64,000 nucleotides of DNA. Origin: Dermatophagoides farinae. Its lineage: Eukaryota > Arthropoda > Arachnida > Sarcoptiformes > Pyroglyphidae. Each line of letters starts with the position of its first letter. Position 1 is the stretch's first letter. Below the pieces are notes generated by a model. That model was given only the letters and a program-made list of their open reading frames with translations. It was not told the origin of the DNA and searched no databases. Shown here in pieces: positions 33,599 through 45,171 of the stretch. Made by a program: the position numbers and the translations under genes. Where the stretch lies: NCBI RefSeq assembly GCF_024713945.1, contig NC_134679.1, positions 2,361,001 through 2,425,000 on the forward strand, given 5' to 3'.

Positions 33599-34263
33599 AA
33601 GGAGAATCAAAAAAAAAAAATTTGTAAATATTGTTATCAATCGATATTGGTTTTTTTTGCTTCCTTTCGTTCTTCATGGTAGAGTTAGTTTAAACTTTAA
33701 TTGGCCATAATAAATTACTCCAAGTTTGAGAGAAAAAAAAAGTAAAATTTCAAGACCAGAAACAGAAACAAGAGTGAAAACAAAATGATGATGATTAAGT
33801 TCAATGATGATGAAATAAAGGTGTGTGGTATATGAATTAAAAAAAAATCACATTAAATGTTAAAGTAGAATTTAAGAGAAAAAGTGATTAATGAATATAA
33901 TGAAAAATAACAAACGATTGATTGACAAAAACAATTGATTCTGCATGAAATGTTTTGGTTGTAAACAAATAAAAAGAAAGAAAAGAATATTCAATAATGA
34001 TGATCAATTAATTAATTAATTAATAATAAGGGTATAAATTTTGTACTTCATGAAACATTAATCGAAATTATATTAATAATAATAATAAGATAATGAATAT
34101 TCGTAATTGTGTTATATAATTATGAAAAAGTGTGTTTTTTTTTGTATAAAACAATAATGCTGGCCATGCATTCAACCAAACAGTAGGATAATTATGGAAC
34201 AAACAACGATGATACTGAAAGTTGACATTGACGTTTTATCTAATCGATGAAAATAAATATCAT
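32616..34263. other. Intergenic region with long TG repeat
   Basis: No gene seen. It holds A-rich stretches near 33000-33060 and 33110-33250 and the long TG tract listed separately. Confidence 0.5.
33514..33596. repeat. (TG)n microsatellite
   Basis: An uninterrupted run of about 41 TG units. It is the longest pure dinucleotide tract in the window. The Val-Cys and His-Thr frames over it are artefacts of the repeat. Confidence 0.97.
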
Positions 34264-36906
34264 TTAATGATGATGATGATGGTGATGGGGATGTGTTCTT
34301 TGAACATTATTATTTAGATTATTACCACCATTCTTAATGTGCGTTCCAGATGTTGCAGATGATGATGTTGATGATGATGGTGGTGGTAAATTTGGCCCTG
34401 AAATACGGTTATGTGTACCAGTACCACTAACGACAAATGATCCTTGTAGATTGTTGTTATTAACAGATGTTGATCGTTTTTGATTAATGTTTGATTGTTG
34501 TTGTTGAATATATTCCTTGAGACGATAGAAATAAACTTGCAAGTCTTTACTTGTGACAACAATTGAATGATCACCAAATAATGCAACATCTAAACATTGC
34601 TGATGTTTTCCTGATGATTCATAAGCACCGATCAAATGTCCATCCAAACGAAATAAAGTAACATTGAGATTGTTGTAATTATCGACTACTAATAATTGAT
34701 CAAATGCTTCATTGAGACAGACACCAATCGGATAATTTGTGATACCTTGGCCACCAATTTGTCGTAGAAAATCGCCATTAAAATTGAATACTTTTACACA
34801 ATGATTTCGATTATCTGAAATGAATATTTCGTCCGATCGTGAAACCGCAACAGCGTTCGGAAATTGAATACGTTCTGAACAATCAAATGAATGTAATAGG
34901 ACACCTTGAAGACTGAAGGCAAATACACGCATCACTTTACATTCAACAACAACGACACGATTCTGATGATCGACGGCCAATCCACGTGGATGGCGAAGAT
35001 GTTTGGCACCAAATTTGCATTGAAAAATACCATTCTTACTATACACTTGTATCTGATGTACGGGTGGTCTTTCGGATACAACAATTTCGCCCGTATTACG
35101 TGATAAGGCAACTCTGTTAGGAAATTTAAGTTTTCCTTCACCAAAATGGAATTTAAATTTGCCCCATTTATCAAACACTTGAACTCTATGATTGTTAGCA
35201 TCGGCAATGTAGATTTCATCATTAGCCAGATTAACAGCAACACCAGATGGCTCAGCAAATTGTCCATCCTGTGCTCCTTGTTCACCGAATTTCAAATAAT
35301 AGCTAATACGTTCACGACGAATACGTGGTTGAAGTGATTTTGTGATAGCTTGTTTTTGATTCAAAATATTTAAATCATTGATAGATTGATGTGTCTGTGA
35401 CGGATGTATAGATCCGTTGAATGTTTGTTGTTGTTGATGATGATGGTCATTTATGTATGACGTCAATGCAGGAAATTCATCATTGATGTTGCCGAGAAAA
35501 AACTGATTTTTAGTATCCATAAATGATGATGATGGATTAATTTGTGTACGTTGCTGTTGTTGTTGTTGTTGTTGAAAATCAAAAGATGGCTGTATCAAAT
35601 GTTGAAAATGAGATGTTGATTGATGAACTGAAGGAACCAAAGAGGTGTTTTTAGTGGAATTGTGTTGTTGGGTGTGTAAATTATTATTTGTTGGCTGTTG
35701 TGATGACCACGGTGCTAGCATAACCGATTGTTGTTGTGATGAATGTTGATGATCAGAAAATTTAGCAAAATTATCATCTTGAGTTGATAATGGTTGTGAT
35801 TGAAAAGCATCAAAATGACTATCAATAGTTGATAAAAATGAATCTGTATTATTGAAAAGAATCGGTTGTTGTTGTTGATGTTGTTGTTGTCTGTTCATCG
35901 GAAATATTAGAGCTCGTATAAATCGATCTATTGTTTGCACATCGATATTTGGTATTCGAATCGAATCAATCAAACTAGAATCGATTGATGATTCAAGTAT
36001 ATTTTGTACATTCTGAAGAAAGTCTGAATCAAAAATATCTTCACAATTAATATCACTTAATTTGTTTGTATTAGCATCTTGAATATTGAATAAATTCGAT
36101 TGTTCATCCAATTTATGTACAATGTCTTCGATTTTAGTCTTTTGAATGTTCAATTCCATCATTCTAGTTTTGAAATATTGATTCAATTCACCATCGATAT
36201 TTTGCATTATGGCATCCAATTGTGAACGACATTGTATGATGAATGAACGATAATTACTATATGAATCATCATAATTATTTTGTATTTCTTGTTGCAATCG
36301 TTTAGTTGTGGCCAATTTTGATCGAAGTGATTGTCGTATAAATTCAATATTCCAACCATTATTATTACTTTTCTGATGAATATGATTAGGATTATTATTG
36401 TCTAATGTTGAATCAAAAAAGAAATGATGATTATCTTCAACATTCGTTTTTTGTACTGTAAAAAAAGCTGATGATGATGATGATGATATTGGATTCGACG
36501 TAGGTGAACGACGATTTCCATTCAGATCACAATTATCACTATTTAAGGAAATTTGTGAAAATTTTTGATCCATAGTAGAAGATAACGAATGAAATGGATC
36601 ATTATCGAGTTTAAGATGATGATGATTAGAATTGAATATTTGATGATGGTGAGAAATAGAATTCGAACCAGAAAAATTTAGACCATTCGAAATGGGATGA
36701 TCAACATTTGAAATAGGTGCTGTCGATGATCCACCGTTCATCATTATTGTTGTTGTTGTTGTTGTTGTTGATATAGATGTTGTTGGTGTTGATCGATGAT
36801 TGATCATAGTTTTTTCATCATTAATTGATGATGAATATTTTAAATTGTTGCCATTCGTATCCAATGGTGGATAATCAATATTTGAATCAAAAAACGATGC
36901 CGCCAT
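34264..36906 (-). CDS. brat: Brat-like NHL-repeat protein
   Basis: A single-exon frame of 880 residues from the ATG at 36906 (context AAAAGATGGCGG). The N-terminal 190 residues are Ser/Asn/His-rich and disordered. Residues about 190-290 are helical (RSKLATTKRLQQEIQNNY) and match the coiled coil that follows B-boxes in TRIM-NHL proteins. A long Gln-rich linker leads to an NHL beta-propeller at about 535-810, with FGEQGAQDGQFAEPSGVAVN, NHRVQVFDKWGKF, RHPRGLAVDHQNRVVVVECK and GGQGITNYPIGV, very close to fly Brat. Brat binds UGUU-bearing mRNAs with Pumilio/Nanos to repress translation. No RING or B-box cysteines lie in this frame; fly Brat has B-boxes. They may be on an upstream exon not found, or lost. 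Confidence 0.8.
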   Translation of the reverse strand: MAASFFDSNIDYPPLDTNGNNLKYSSSINDEKTMINHRSTPTTSISTTTTTTTIMMNGGSSTAPISNVDHPISNGLNFSGSNSISHHHQIFNSNHHHLKLDNDPFHSLSSTMDQKFSQISLNSDNCDLNGNRRSPTSNPISSSSSSAFFTVQKTNVEDNHHFFFDSTLDNNNPNHIHQKSNNNGWNIEFIRQSLRSKLATTKRLQQEIQNNYDDSYSNYRSFIIQCRSQLDAIMQNIDGELNQYFKTRMMELNIQKTKIEDIVHKLDEQSNLFNIQDANTNKLSDINCEDIFDSDFLQNVQNILESSIDSSLIDSIRIPNIDVQTIDRFIRALIFPMNRQQQHQQQQPILFNNTDSFLSTIDSHFDAFQSQPLSTQDDNFAKFSDHQHSSQQQSVMLAPWSSQQPTNNNLHTQQHNSTKNTSLVPSVHQSTSHFQHLIQPSFDFQQQQQQQQRTQINPSSSFMDTKNQFFLGNINDEFPALTSYINDHHHQQQQTFNGSIHPSQTHQSINDLNILNQKQAITKSLQPRIRRERISYYLKFGEQGAQDGQFAEPSGVAVNLANDEIYIADANNHRVQVFDKWGKFKFHFGEGKLKFPNRVALSRNTGEIVVSERPPVHQIQVYSKNGIFQCKFGAKHLRHPRGLAVDHQNRVVVVECKVMRVFAFSLQGVLLHSFDCSERIQFPNAVAVSRSDEIFISDNRNHCVKVFNFNGDFLRQIGGQGITNYPIGVCLNEAFDQLLVVDNYNNLNVTLFRLDGHLIGAYESSGKHQQCLDVALFGDHSIVVTSKDLQVYFYRLKEYIQQQQSNINQKRSTSVNNNNLQGSFVVSGTGTHNRISGPNLPPPSSSTSSSATSGTHIKNGGNNLNNNVQRTHPHHHHHHH

Positions 36907-39900
36907 CTTTTGATTGATGATCAAAGTAATTTGGATTTTTTTTTAATTTTTCAAACGAAAAAAAAATTTTTTTTCCAAATCAATTCATTTCATCTATGTT
37001 GGATAGATTTGAATGGTAGAGAAAAAACTTCTTGATCGAACAACATCCAAAAACCAAATGTATGACTAGAACAAGGGGCTGAGGCGAACAGCAACAACAA
37101 CAAAAAAAAGCAAACAAACAAACTTTCGCTTTCGTTTCAAAATTTCTTCTGGTTTTTTTCTGATATTTCAGATTTGATAATTTTTTTTTATCTTTCATTC
37201 ATCCACCCTCACTCACTCACTCACTCAAACGCACAAATAAAAACATACCACACACACACTCACATTCTGATGATTAAACAAACTCTATTGATGACGATGA
37301 TGATGATTATTATGATCATGGAATGGAATCATGATTGATGATATTGATGTGTTTTCATCGCAATTTCGATGGTAACGACGACGACGACGACAAAACAACA
37401 ATAATGATATAAATGATGAATCGATGTAATTATAACAAACAAAATACAGTAACAACAACAACAACAAAAACAAAAAAACAAAATTATTTCTTTCCAAAGC
37501 TCAATATGTCGTCGTCGTTTTTTGTTTCACATGTCTAAATTTGAAATTAATAAATAAATTCACTAAACAAAAAAAAACACGCGCAAACTATAGTTAGAAT
37601 GTCAATGGAACAGAAAAAAATCAAAGATCAGAACCACATGACAATATGATAATGAATGATGAGTATATTATGATGTCTATATGGTTGACAATTGTTGAAA
37701 AAAAAAATAGAATGATGATGAAAACAAAAACAAAACAAAACAAAAAATCACAAGAGAATAATAATGATGATGATCAACAAGTGAACAAAAGAGACACACA
37801 CACACACATCAAATCTGAATCAAAATAAGCAACATGTGATGATGATGATGATGGCCATCAAAATGGTAAAATTCAATCCCCGGTAAACAATGATGATATT
37901 TGATTTAGATGATAAAATAAAAGAAAATACGTAGTAAATTATTTATGATATAATTTTTTGTTTTCTTTTTTATTCATTCAATCATCAATCAGCCATCATT
38001 ATGACGAAAACGTTAACCTGTTAATATTGAGAGATAGATGAGAAAAAAAAAGAAATTAGATCAATGATTTGATAACATTTCAAGTTCCACATATAAAATA
38101 ATGAAAAAATGAGTCAATATAAATAAATCGATACGATAACTAGTATATGTATCAATCGATATGAATTATTATTAATAGTTTTATTGAGAGAAAAAAAATG
38201 AAATTCCATATTTAATGCTTTTTTTTGTATACATAATGGACAAAAAAAAGGAGAAAATGGTCATTGAATTTTTTTCTTATAAAATGACATTCGTTCAACC
38301 TATAGGAAATGATCGTATTTGGTGGATATTTGGTTCATTTTTTTCATTTCATTGAGGTTTGATTCAATGAAAAAACAAAAACAAAGACAATAGCAACAAC
38401 AACAACTTGTTGCTGTCGATTTGATCAACATCAGATTGTTTGTTGCCTGTTGTAGTTGACAACAACGAAGAAAGATCCGCTTTCATTTTTTTTGTTTGCA
38501 TTTTTAGGTTTGATTTAATTTTTTTTTGTTTTGTTTCTCATTTTAAATATGAGCCTGTTGCTATTTGTCTGTTTGTTGATGTTTTTTTTTCTGTAAACAC
38601 ATACAACAACAACAACAACAACAATCTATCTCAATGATCATGATTATGGTAACAGTAAATGAAAACAGAAAAAAAAATAGTAGAGGATTGTGTATGTTTG
38701 TGTACGAGAAAGAAAAAATTCCAAAATCTAAAATCAAAACGAGAAAACCATATTTATAACCAGAGAAGAAAAAAAAATGAAATATGTCAAACATTTTTTT
38801 TTTCTTCTTCTTTCTACTTCTACTTTTTATATTCACATTATATGGATTATGTCAACGTCGTTGTAATCGCGTAGTCATATATATATAGTATAATGATAAT
38901 TGATTTTCTCTGATATTTTGACATTTTGACATCATCACATATCGATACATATTGATCAAATCTATGTATGTATGTATTGTATCATTAATCGTAAAATTTA
39001 GATTTTTTTTGTTTGTTTGTTTGTTTGTTTGGGGGTCAACAGGGGGATTAATTATAATCTTTTTTTTTGCAATTGATATATAGACGTAGTGTGCGTATAT
39101 ATTTGTTAATGTCTATTTAAAAAAAAAGAGTCATTAATCGATGTTCGAATGGATCAATGATGGAGTCATGAACGATAATAATGATGATCCTTGGTATATT
39201 GATTCGAAACTAAAAAACTCGATTATGATGATGATGATGACAACAACAACAACAATAATAAGAATAATAATGACAACGAAAAACAATGACGATGATGATG
39301 ATAAATATCATTAAATAATGGTAAAGAAAAAGAAAAATAAAGAAAAAATTTTATGTCAGCACAATGATCATCATCAACAACATTCGTTTCAATTGCTTAA
39401 ATAGAATTTTCTAGAGAGATCTTCACATTTATCTATTGCTGACATTTTTATTATATATCATCAAATCAAATGATTTTTATGAATGATTGAATGTGTGTGT
39501 CTGATGATTGTAAAATAAAAGAAAAGAACATCTTAAACGGAAAAGTCAAAAATTAATATAAAATTCGGATAAACAAAAAAATTAACCGGAAATCAACTTG
39601 AAATAAATCAAATCTTACCTTAAACACATTGAAAGAGAATTAAATTTTGGATTTTCAATCATCAGAAAATATTAATAATGATGATGATGATGATAAAATA
39701 TTGATGACAATTGACAAAAAAGTGGAAATTGAAGAGTAAATTGCAAAGTAATCAATTTTTTTTTGTTCTCTTTCGTTGATTACAATGATGATTAATTTGA
39801 ATATAAATTAATTATAAGAATCACACATTTATATTATCATAAATTTGATGTAAAAATTCATACATTCATACATCCAAATAATAAAGAACAGAGAGAGAAA

Positions 39901-42900
39901 AAAAAGAGAACAAAGGACCCAAGAGGAAAACTATATACAAACAAGCTACTAGTTGCATTTACAGATGAGTAACAAAGAAAAAAAAATGAGAAAAATTATG
40001 AGGACTATAGTTGAATGTATTTTGTACGAGTGTTTGTTGTCTCGTAGGGTCGTAAGTAAGTCTGTCAGGTCACACATTCATTCATTCATTCACATGCATA
40101 CACACAATGACTTCAAATGACCGAAACCAACACAGAAAACATTAACATTATTTTTAGAGAACCAAAGAACCATTTAAATGGAGATTGGTTGTTGTTGTTG
40201 TTGTTGTTGTTGTAGTTGGCCGAAATTAGATGAACTACTACCACCACCAACAATTTTTTTTGTGTCGATAATAATAACCACAACAACAATCTGGTAGAGT
40301 GGTCGATTTTTTTTCTGTTTGTTCGTAATAATGTTTATATATTAAATGAGACCCTGGGAACTAGTACAGCAAAACAGCACAAAAAAATGAGAAAAAAGAA
40401 TCAGGATCCAATTGATGATTATTTGAACAAATTCATTTTGGTTGATTTATGATGGGCATGTTGTGTGTCTCTCTGTGTGTGTGTGTGTGTATTGGTGAAT
40501 TTGAAAAAAAACCAAACACACAATTCAGATTACTAATCACAGATATTGGATAAATAAATATTGATCACAAAAAAAAATTGGTCCAAATATTTGGATAGGA
40601 AAACTGATCATAATCAGATCTGATGATAATAATTTACATTTTATTAAATTATCTTTTTCAACAAAGAAAAAACAACAAATATGATGACGAATGAAATAGT
40701 ATAGTATACGAATAGCCAAGATCATAATAATAACGATGATGTTGATGTTGATGATGATGTTGTTCACATATATTTGTTGCATTTTCCCCTTTTTTTTCAT
40801 TGAAAATATAATTTTGAAGATTTCTTTGTAGTTGTATTCATTCTTGTTGTTGTTGTTGTTGTTGTTGTCATCGTTCGACAATAGTAGAAAAAAAAATTAG
40901 GGACCACGCCACAAAACGACAAACAACAACAACAACAACAACAGCAACAAAACACTTGAATGCAACAAACAACAGCCGATGCGTGTGTGTTCGTATATAA
41001 AAAAAAGGAAAATTTCTCTTCTTTTTTTATGAATTAAATTATTATTATTATTATTATTATTTCAATTTGAGAGTTGTCGATGTTCTTGGTTATTTTCTTT
41101 CTTTAATTTTTTTTTCATAAGTCGAAGTCAAAGTCTAAGTCGTTGTCGTCGTCGCCATCATCATCATATTCGATGATGATTCGAGGTTTTTCTTTCTGCT
41201 GTTTCAATGTTCGTCGTTCTGTTATTATTTTTTTTTGTTTTGTTTGCAGTTTGTTGTGTAAGGATTTTCTTGTTTTTCCCGGTTATATTATTATATACGA
41301 TATACGATATATGAATCTATTGAATAAATGAAACGTGCAATGTAGAAAAAAAATTATTACAAAGAGTCAAGAAAATACGAACACAACACACACACACGTA
41401 TATATGAAATAGAACTGGATTGTTGCTTCCATAGTATTATGCATTCAAATAAAGACATGATGGAATTGAAAAAAAAAATTATGAATCAAAAAAATGATCA
41501 TTGCTTTTGATTGTGTGTGTGTGTGAGAAAATTGATAGAAACAAGCAATATACGATGTTGACGATGTGATTATTATGGCTTTGCGACTCGTTCAGTTTTT
41601 TTTCTATTATTTCGTTATGTTTGATTTGATTTGATGCAATCACAAGAAATTATAGTAGATATACAGTAAGAGAGAGAGAGAGAGAGAAAGAAAAAATATC
41701 CAAATCTACCACCTCCACCATATCACATCAATAACAAACAAACAAAAAAACATTGGAATTTGTAAATGGAATTGAATTTATGTTTTTGATGCATCAAAAT
41801 GGATGAAATTATAGAAACATGCTGATCACTCATACACACACACACATACATACACACAGTTGTTGGTTGTTGATGTTTGAAGATGATTTTGATGATGACA
41901 TCTGGATCATAATCATTACAATTGATAATTTTAATTTCACTTTCAATAGAAATAGAATTTGATACAGGTGACTATTTGATGTAGTATGATCAACGAAAAT
42001 CGAACAATTTTATTGGATTGTTGTCAATGTTGTCATAGAATATGTTTGTAATATGGTCGGGCTTTTTATTTCTCTTTTTTTGATTTTCTAACTGTTGCAT
42101 TTGCTACTGCTTTTTCATTCGATCCATATTTTTTTCGGATATTCTTTGAATTTATCGTTTTGTTCATTCATTCGAAAAGAATGAAGATTATATATTGAGT
42201 TTTCACTTTTTTTCTTCATTTTCATTTCATGGTTTGTTGTTATTGTTGATTGTGAATTGAGCTCATCATGAAATAATGTTGTTGTTGTTGTTGTTGTCGT
42301 TGTTGATAGTGATGATGATGATGATGATGATATCATCAGGCCAATGACGCAATTCTCAAATCACCAGTTGTCTGCAATCTTCAATAAAAAAAAAATACGC
42401 GTTGTTCTTGTTGTCTTGTTTGGTTTGTCTGTGTTGTTTTTGTTTTCTTTGGTGCCAATATATATTGCGCCTGTCCGTTTCGATTCGGCGCCCAAATCGG
42501 CCAATCATCAAACGTTTGTAAAAAAAATGACGATTGTATTTTTTTTTTTTTTTAATTTTTATTTTTGTTACACGGAACTTTGAAACAAAATATTCATTTT
42601 TTTTGTGTCAGATCATAGCGGGGTAACCACCACCACCACCACCAGCACCACCATTTATATAGATTGTATGGACTATAATAATAATGTTTAACCCAAAAGA
42701 GGATGATGAAACAATAAAGTGTTTTATCCGTTCGTTGTTTTTTTTTATCGGATTTAATAGTTCTTTTTATACATATTTTATAACTTATATAATACACACA
42801 CACACATATGAATAATGTTTGATGATTCGATTTAAAGATATCCATGAATCGGATAATATTTTTGTTTTTTGTATTCAAATCATTTATGATAATGGTTATG

Positions 42901-44139
42901 GTATGTGGGTGGATTTTTTTCTCTCTTAATTTCCGACAAGTATTCGTCAATCAAGATAATCCATGAAGGATTGATTTAAAATTCAAACACACACACGATG
43001 ATGATGATGATGATGATGATAAAATATTATAAATGGAAAAAATGAATGAATGAATGAATGAATGAATGGATGATTAAAAACTTACTGAATTGAACTCATC
43101 CATCTTCGTTTTTTTTATACATGTTTTTGGCATTTTTTTTCAGTTTTTCGTTGGAATAATAATGTAAAGAAAAAGTTCATTTAAGTTTTTTTTTCAATTA
43201 CCATTCACCATTACATATTATCGGTTGATGAGAGTGTATCGTTGTGTTTTTTTTTCAGAAAAGTGATTACCAATTTTTAATTAATTTATTGGAAATCTAA
43301 AATCAAAAAGAAAATAATACATTTGAGGATACATTGCCAGCCAGCCAGCCAGTCAAACAAACAAATTGAATGCTAAAATCGGAAATCTATCTATTCGATG
43401 ACAGCTGATTACACAAGTTATTAGATTAACTATTAGGTTGAAATAGTTGAAATATATAGAATGCAGAATATTTTGCAATAATATGATCAATTGATATGAT
43501 CCATCGATCAATTTGTTTGATAAATGAATTGTTTTTTTTATCATTTTAATTTTGTTTTTCTTTTGTATGCGTGTGTATGTGTATGTGTGTCTGTCAAAAT
43601 AAATGAATCGATTTGTTTGTTTGAATTGCTATTATATTGTTGTTGTTGTTGTTTTTGTATGCCAATAATGATCGAATATTTTTTTTCTGATCAGAAAAAA
43701 AATTCAACGAAACACGCCCAAACTGAATGAATGAATGAATGAACAAAAAAAAGTATATTTTTATTATTGACTTGTATCGATCTTCAATGTATACACACAA
43801 TATCATCATAGGATCGGACAAATTATATAAAAAAAATTTTTTCCATTCATTCATAAATTATCTCTCTATTACCTTTCCAATACATATGACCTATTATCTC
43901 AATTGGCATCAATCGTAAGAATGAATATTGAATTGTCAGTGAAAAAAAAAATTGCCATCATCATCATCATCATCATTTGTGCCATTATTCAACATATATG
44001 ATGATTTTACCTTGCAGATATATAATAACTTTGATGAATATGATGATGAATTAATTAATATATTATATATGGGATTCGAATTTTTTAGTTTGTTTGAGCC
44101 GCCCATGGCTATTTGAATTTATTAAATCTCTATATATTT
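36907..44139. other. Gene-poor region upstream of the Brat-like gene, 7.2 kb
   Basis: No convincing exon was recognised. It is made of low-complexity DNA: TTG runs near 38388-38405, 40187-40212, 40846-40868 and 42279-42304, CAT/ATG triplets at 37838-37852, 39225-39240, 39678-39693, 42310-42332 and 43000-43020, GAGA at 41671-41687, ATT at 41038-41060, ATGA at 43042-43070. It probably includes 5' introns or regulatory DNA of the Brat-like gene. A GC-richer spot at 42463-42510 could be a promoter; a frame across it with a hydrophobic stretch has no family match. Confidence 0.45.
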
Positions 44140-45171
44140 TTATTCATTAGGAAGTACCGTCACGGTTGATGATGATTTCAATTTAGAAATTTGATTTAAA
44201 TTACTTTTAAATAGATTCGAATTACAAGTTGTACAATATGGTAAAAATTGACAAAATATTGATAAACAAACGGAACAAACATAGCCAATATCTAATAATT
44301 TACGATGACAAAAACAAGCAGCAGGTGGAGCAATTTCATGTTTTGGTGGTAAAACATATTGTGGTCGTTCAGTGGCCGATGGTGTTAAACACCAGAATAA
44401 ATGTTCCAATATGGATGCTACTTTATGTATACGAATATAACGACCACCAGTTAGATCACATCCTTGTTGCAATACTGAAGCTGCAAATTGATCTTCAAGA
44501 CTTGCTGAAACTGGTGCCGTTTCTTCTGTTTCACGATTCATACTAATTGAACATGCATCAATCAAGACATTAATTTTTTGTGCAGCAAAAAAACAATTAA
44601 TTAATTTCATATATTGTGATGAATATGTATCCGAATGATCGGCACCAAGGCTGAACACCAATATTCTTGAATGTTTCATTTCATTTTTATACGAATGAAT
44701 CATACATAAAGCTTGTGCTAGGGCACCAGATAACAATGATGATAATGTTTGCTGTATTTCGGGTTGTTGAGATTGTTGAGTTGCTAATGTCTGCTGAAAT
44801 AAATTTCGACATTCTTGAATCCATTGTAGAAAATTACGGCGAAAAGTCTGTGTGACCAAAGCAAATTGTTCATTCTGTTGATCTTCGATTATAATTTGAT
44901 CCTGTTGTTGTTGTTGATCATCATCATTGGAATTGTCATCAAAATAAAGGACAGCATTTTTCACCGAACTGGATCCCAAAATAGTCAAACGATTATATCC
45001 AGATTGCATTAGAAATGAATTACCGAATGCAAGAATAGCATCCAAACATTGGATTAATGTTGATTGATCAAATCGTGGTTTGAGTAACATATCGATTACA
45101 AATACAACATGTACACCATCATTACTGATGTTTGCTGTGCCATCATTATTATTCGATATCAATGTAGCCAT
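44140..45171 (-). CDS. GTF2H3: TFIIH subunit 3 (p34/Tfb4)
   Basis: A single-exon frame of 343 residues. An N-terminal von Willebrand A-like domain starts VHVVFVIDMLLKPRF and includes SRILVFSLGADHSD and the Gly-Gly-Arg-Tyr segment GCDLTGGRYIRI. The C-terminal zinc finger is CFCHRKLLDIGYVCSVCLSI followed by CTTCNSNLF, matching the family's C4 signature. p34 pairs with p44 in the core of TFIIH, acting in Pol II promoter opening and nucleotide excision repair. Compared with the human protein (about 308) it has extra Asp/Gln-rich loops near residues 78-95. Confidence 0.93.
   Translation of the reverse strand: MATLISNNNDGTANISNDGVHVVFVIDMLLKPRFDQSTLIQCLDAILAFGNSFLMQSGYNRLTILGSSSVKNAVLYFDDNSNDDDQQQQQDQIIIEDQQNEQFALVTQTFRRNFLQWIQECRNLFQQTLATQQSQQPEIQQTLSSLLSGALAQALCMIHSYKNEMKHSRILVFSLGADHSDTYSSQYMKLINCFFAAQKINVLIDACSISMNRETEETAPVSASLEDQFAASVLQQGCDLTGGRYIRIHKVASILEHLFWCLTPSATERPQYVLPPKHEIAPPAACFCHRKLLDIGYVCSVCLSIFCQFLPYCTTCNSNLFKSNLNQISKLKSSSTVTVLPNE

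Noticed and set aside
33429-33710. Val-Cys and His-Thr repeat frames
   Set aside because: Artefacts of the (TG)n microsatellite, open in several frames at once.
42344-42583. Plus-strand frame with a hydrophobic segment (VVLVVLFGLSVLFLFSLVPI)
   Set aside because: It ends in a Phe run from poly(T), has no signal-cleavage or family motif, and no continuing exon was found.
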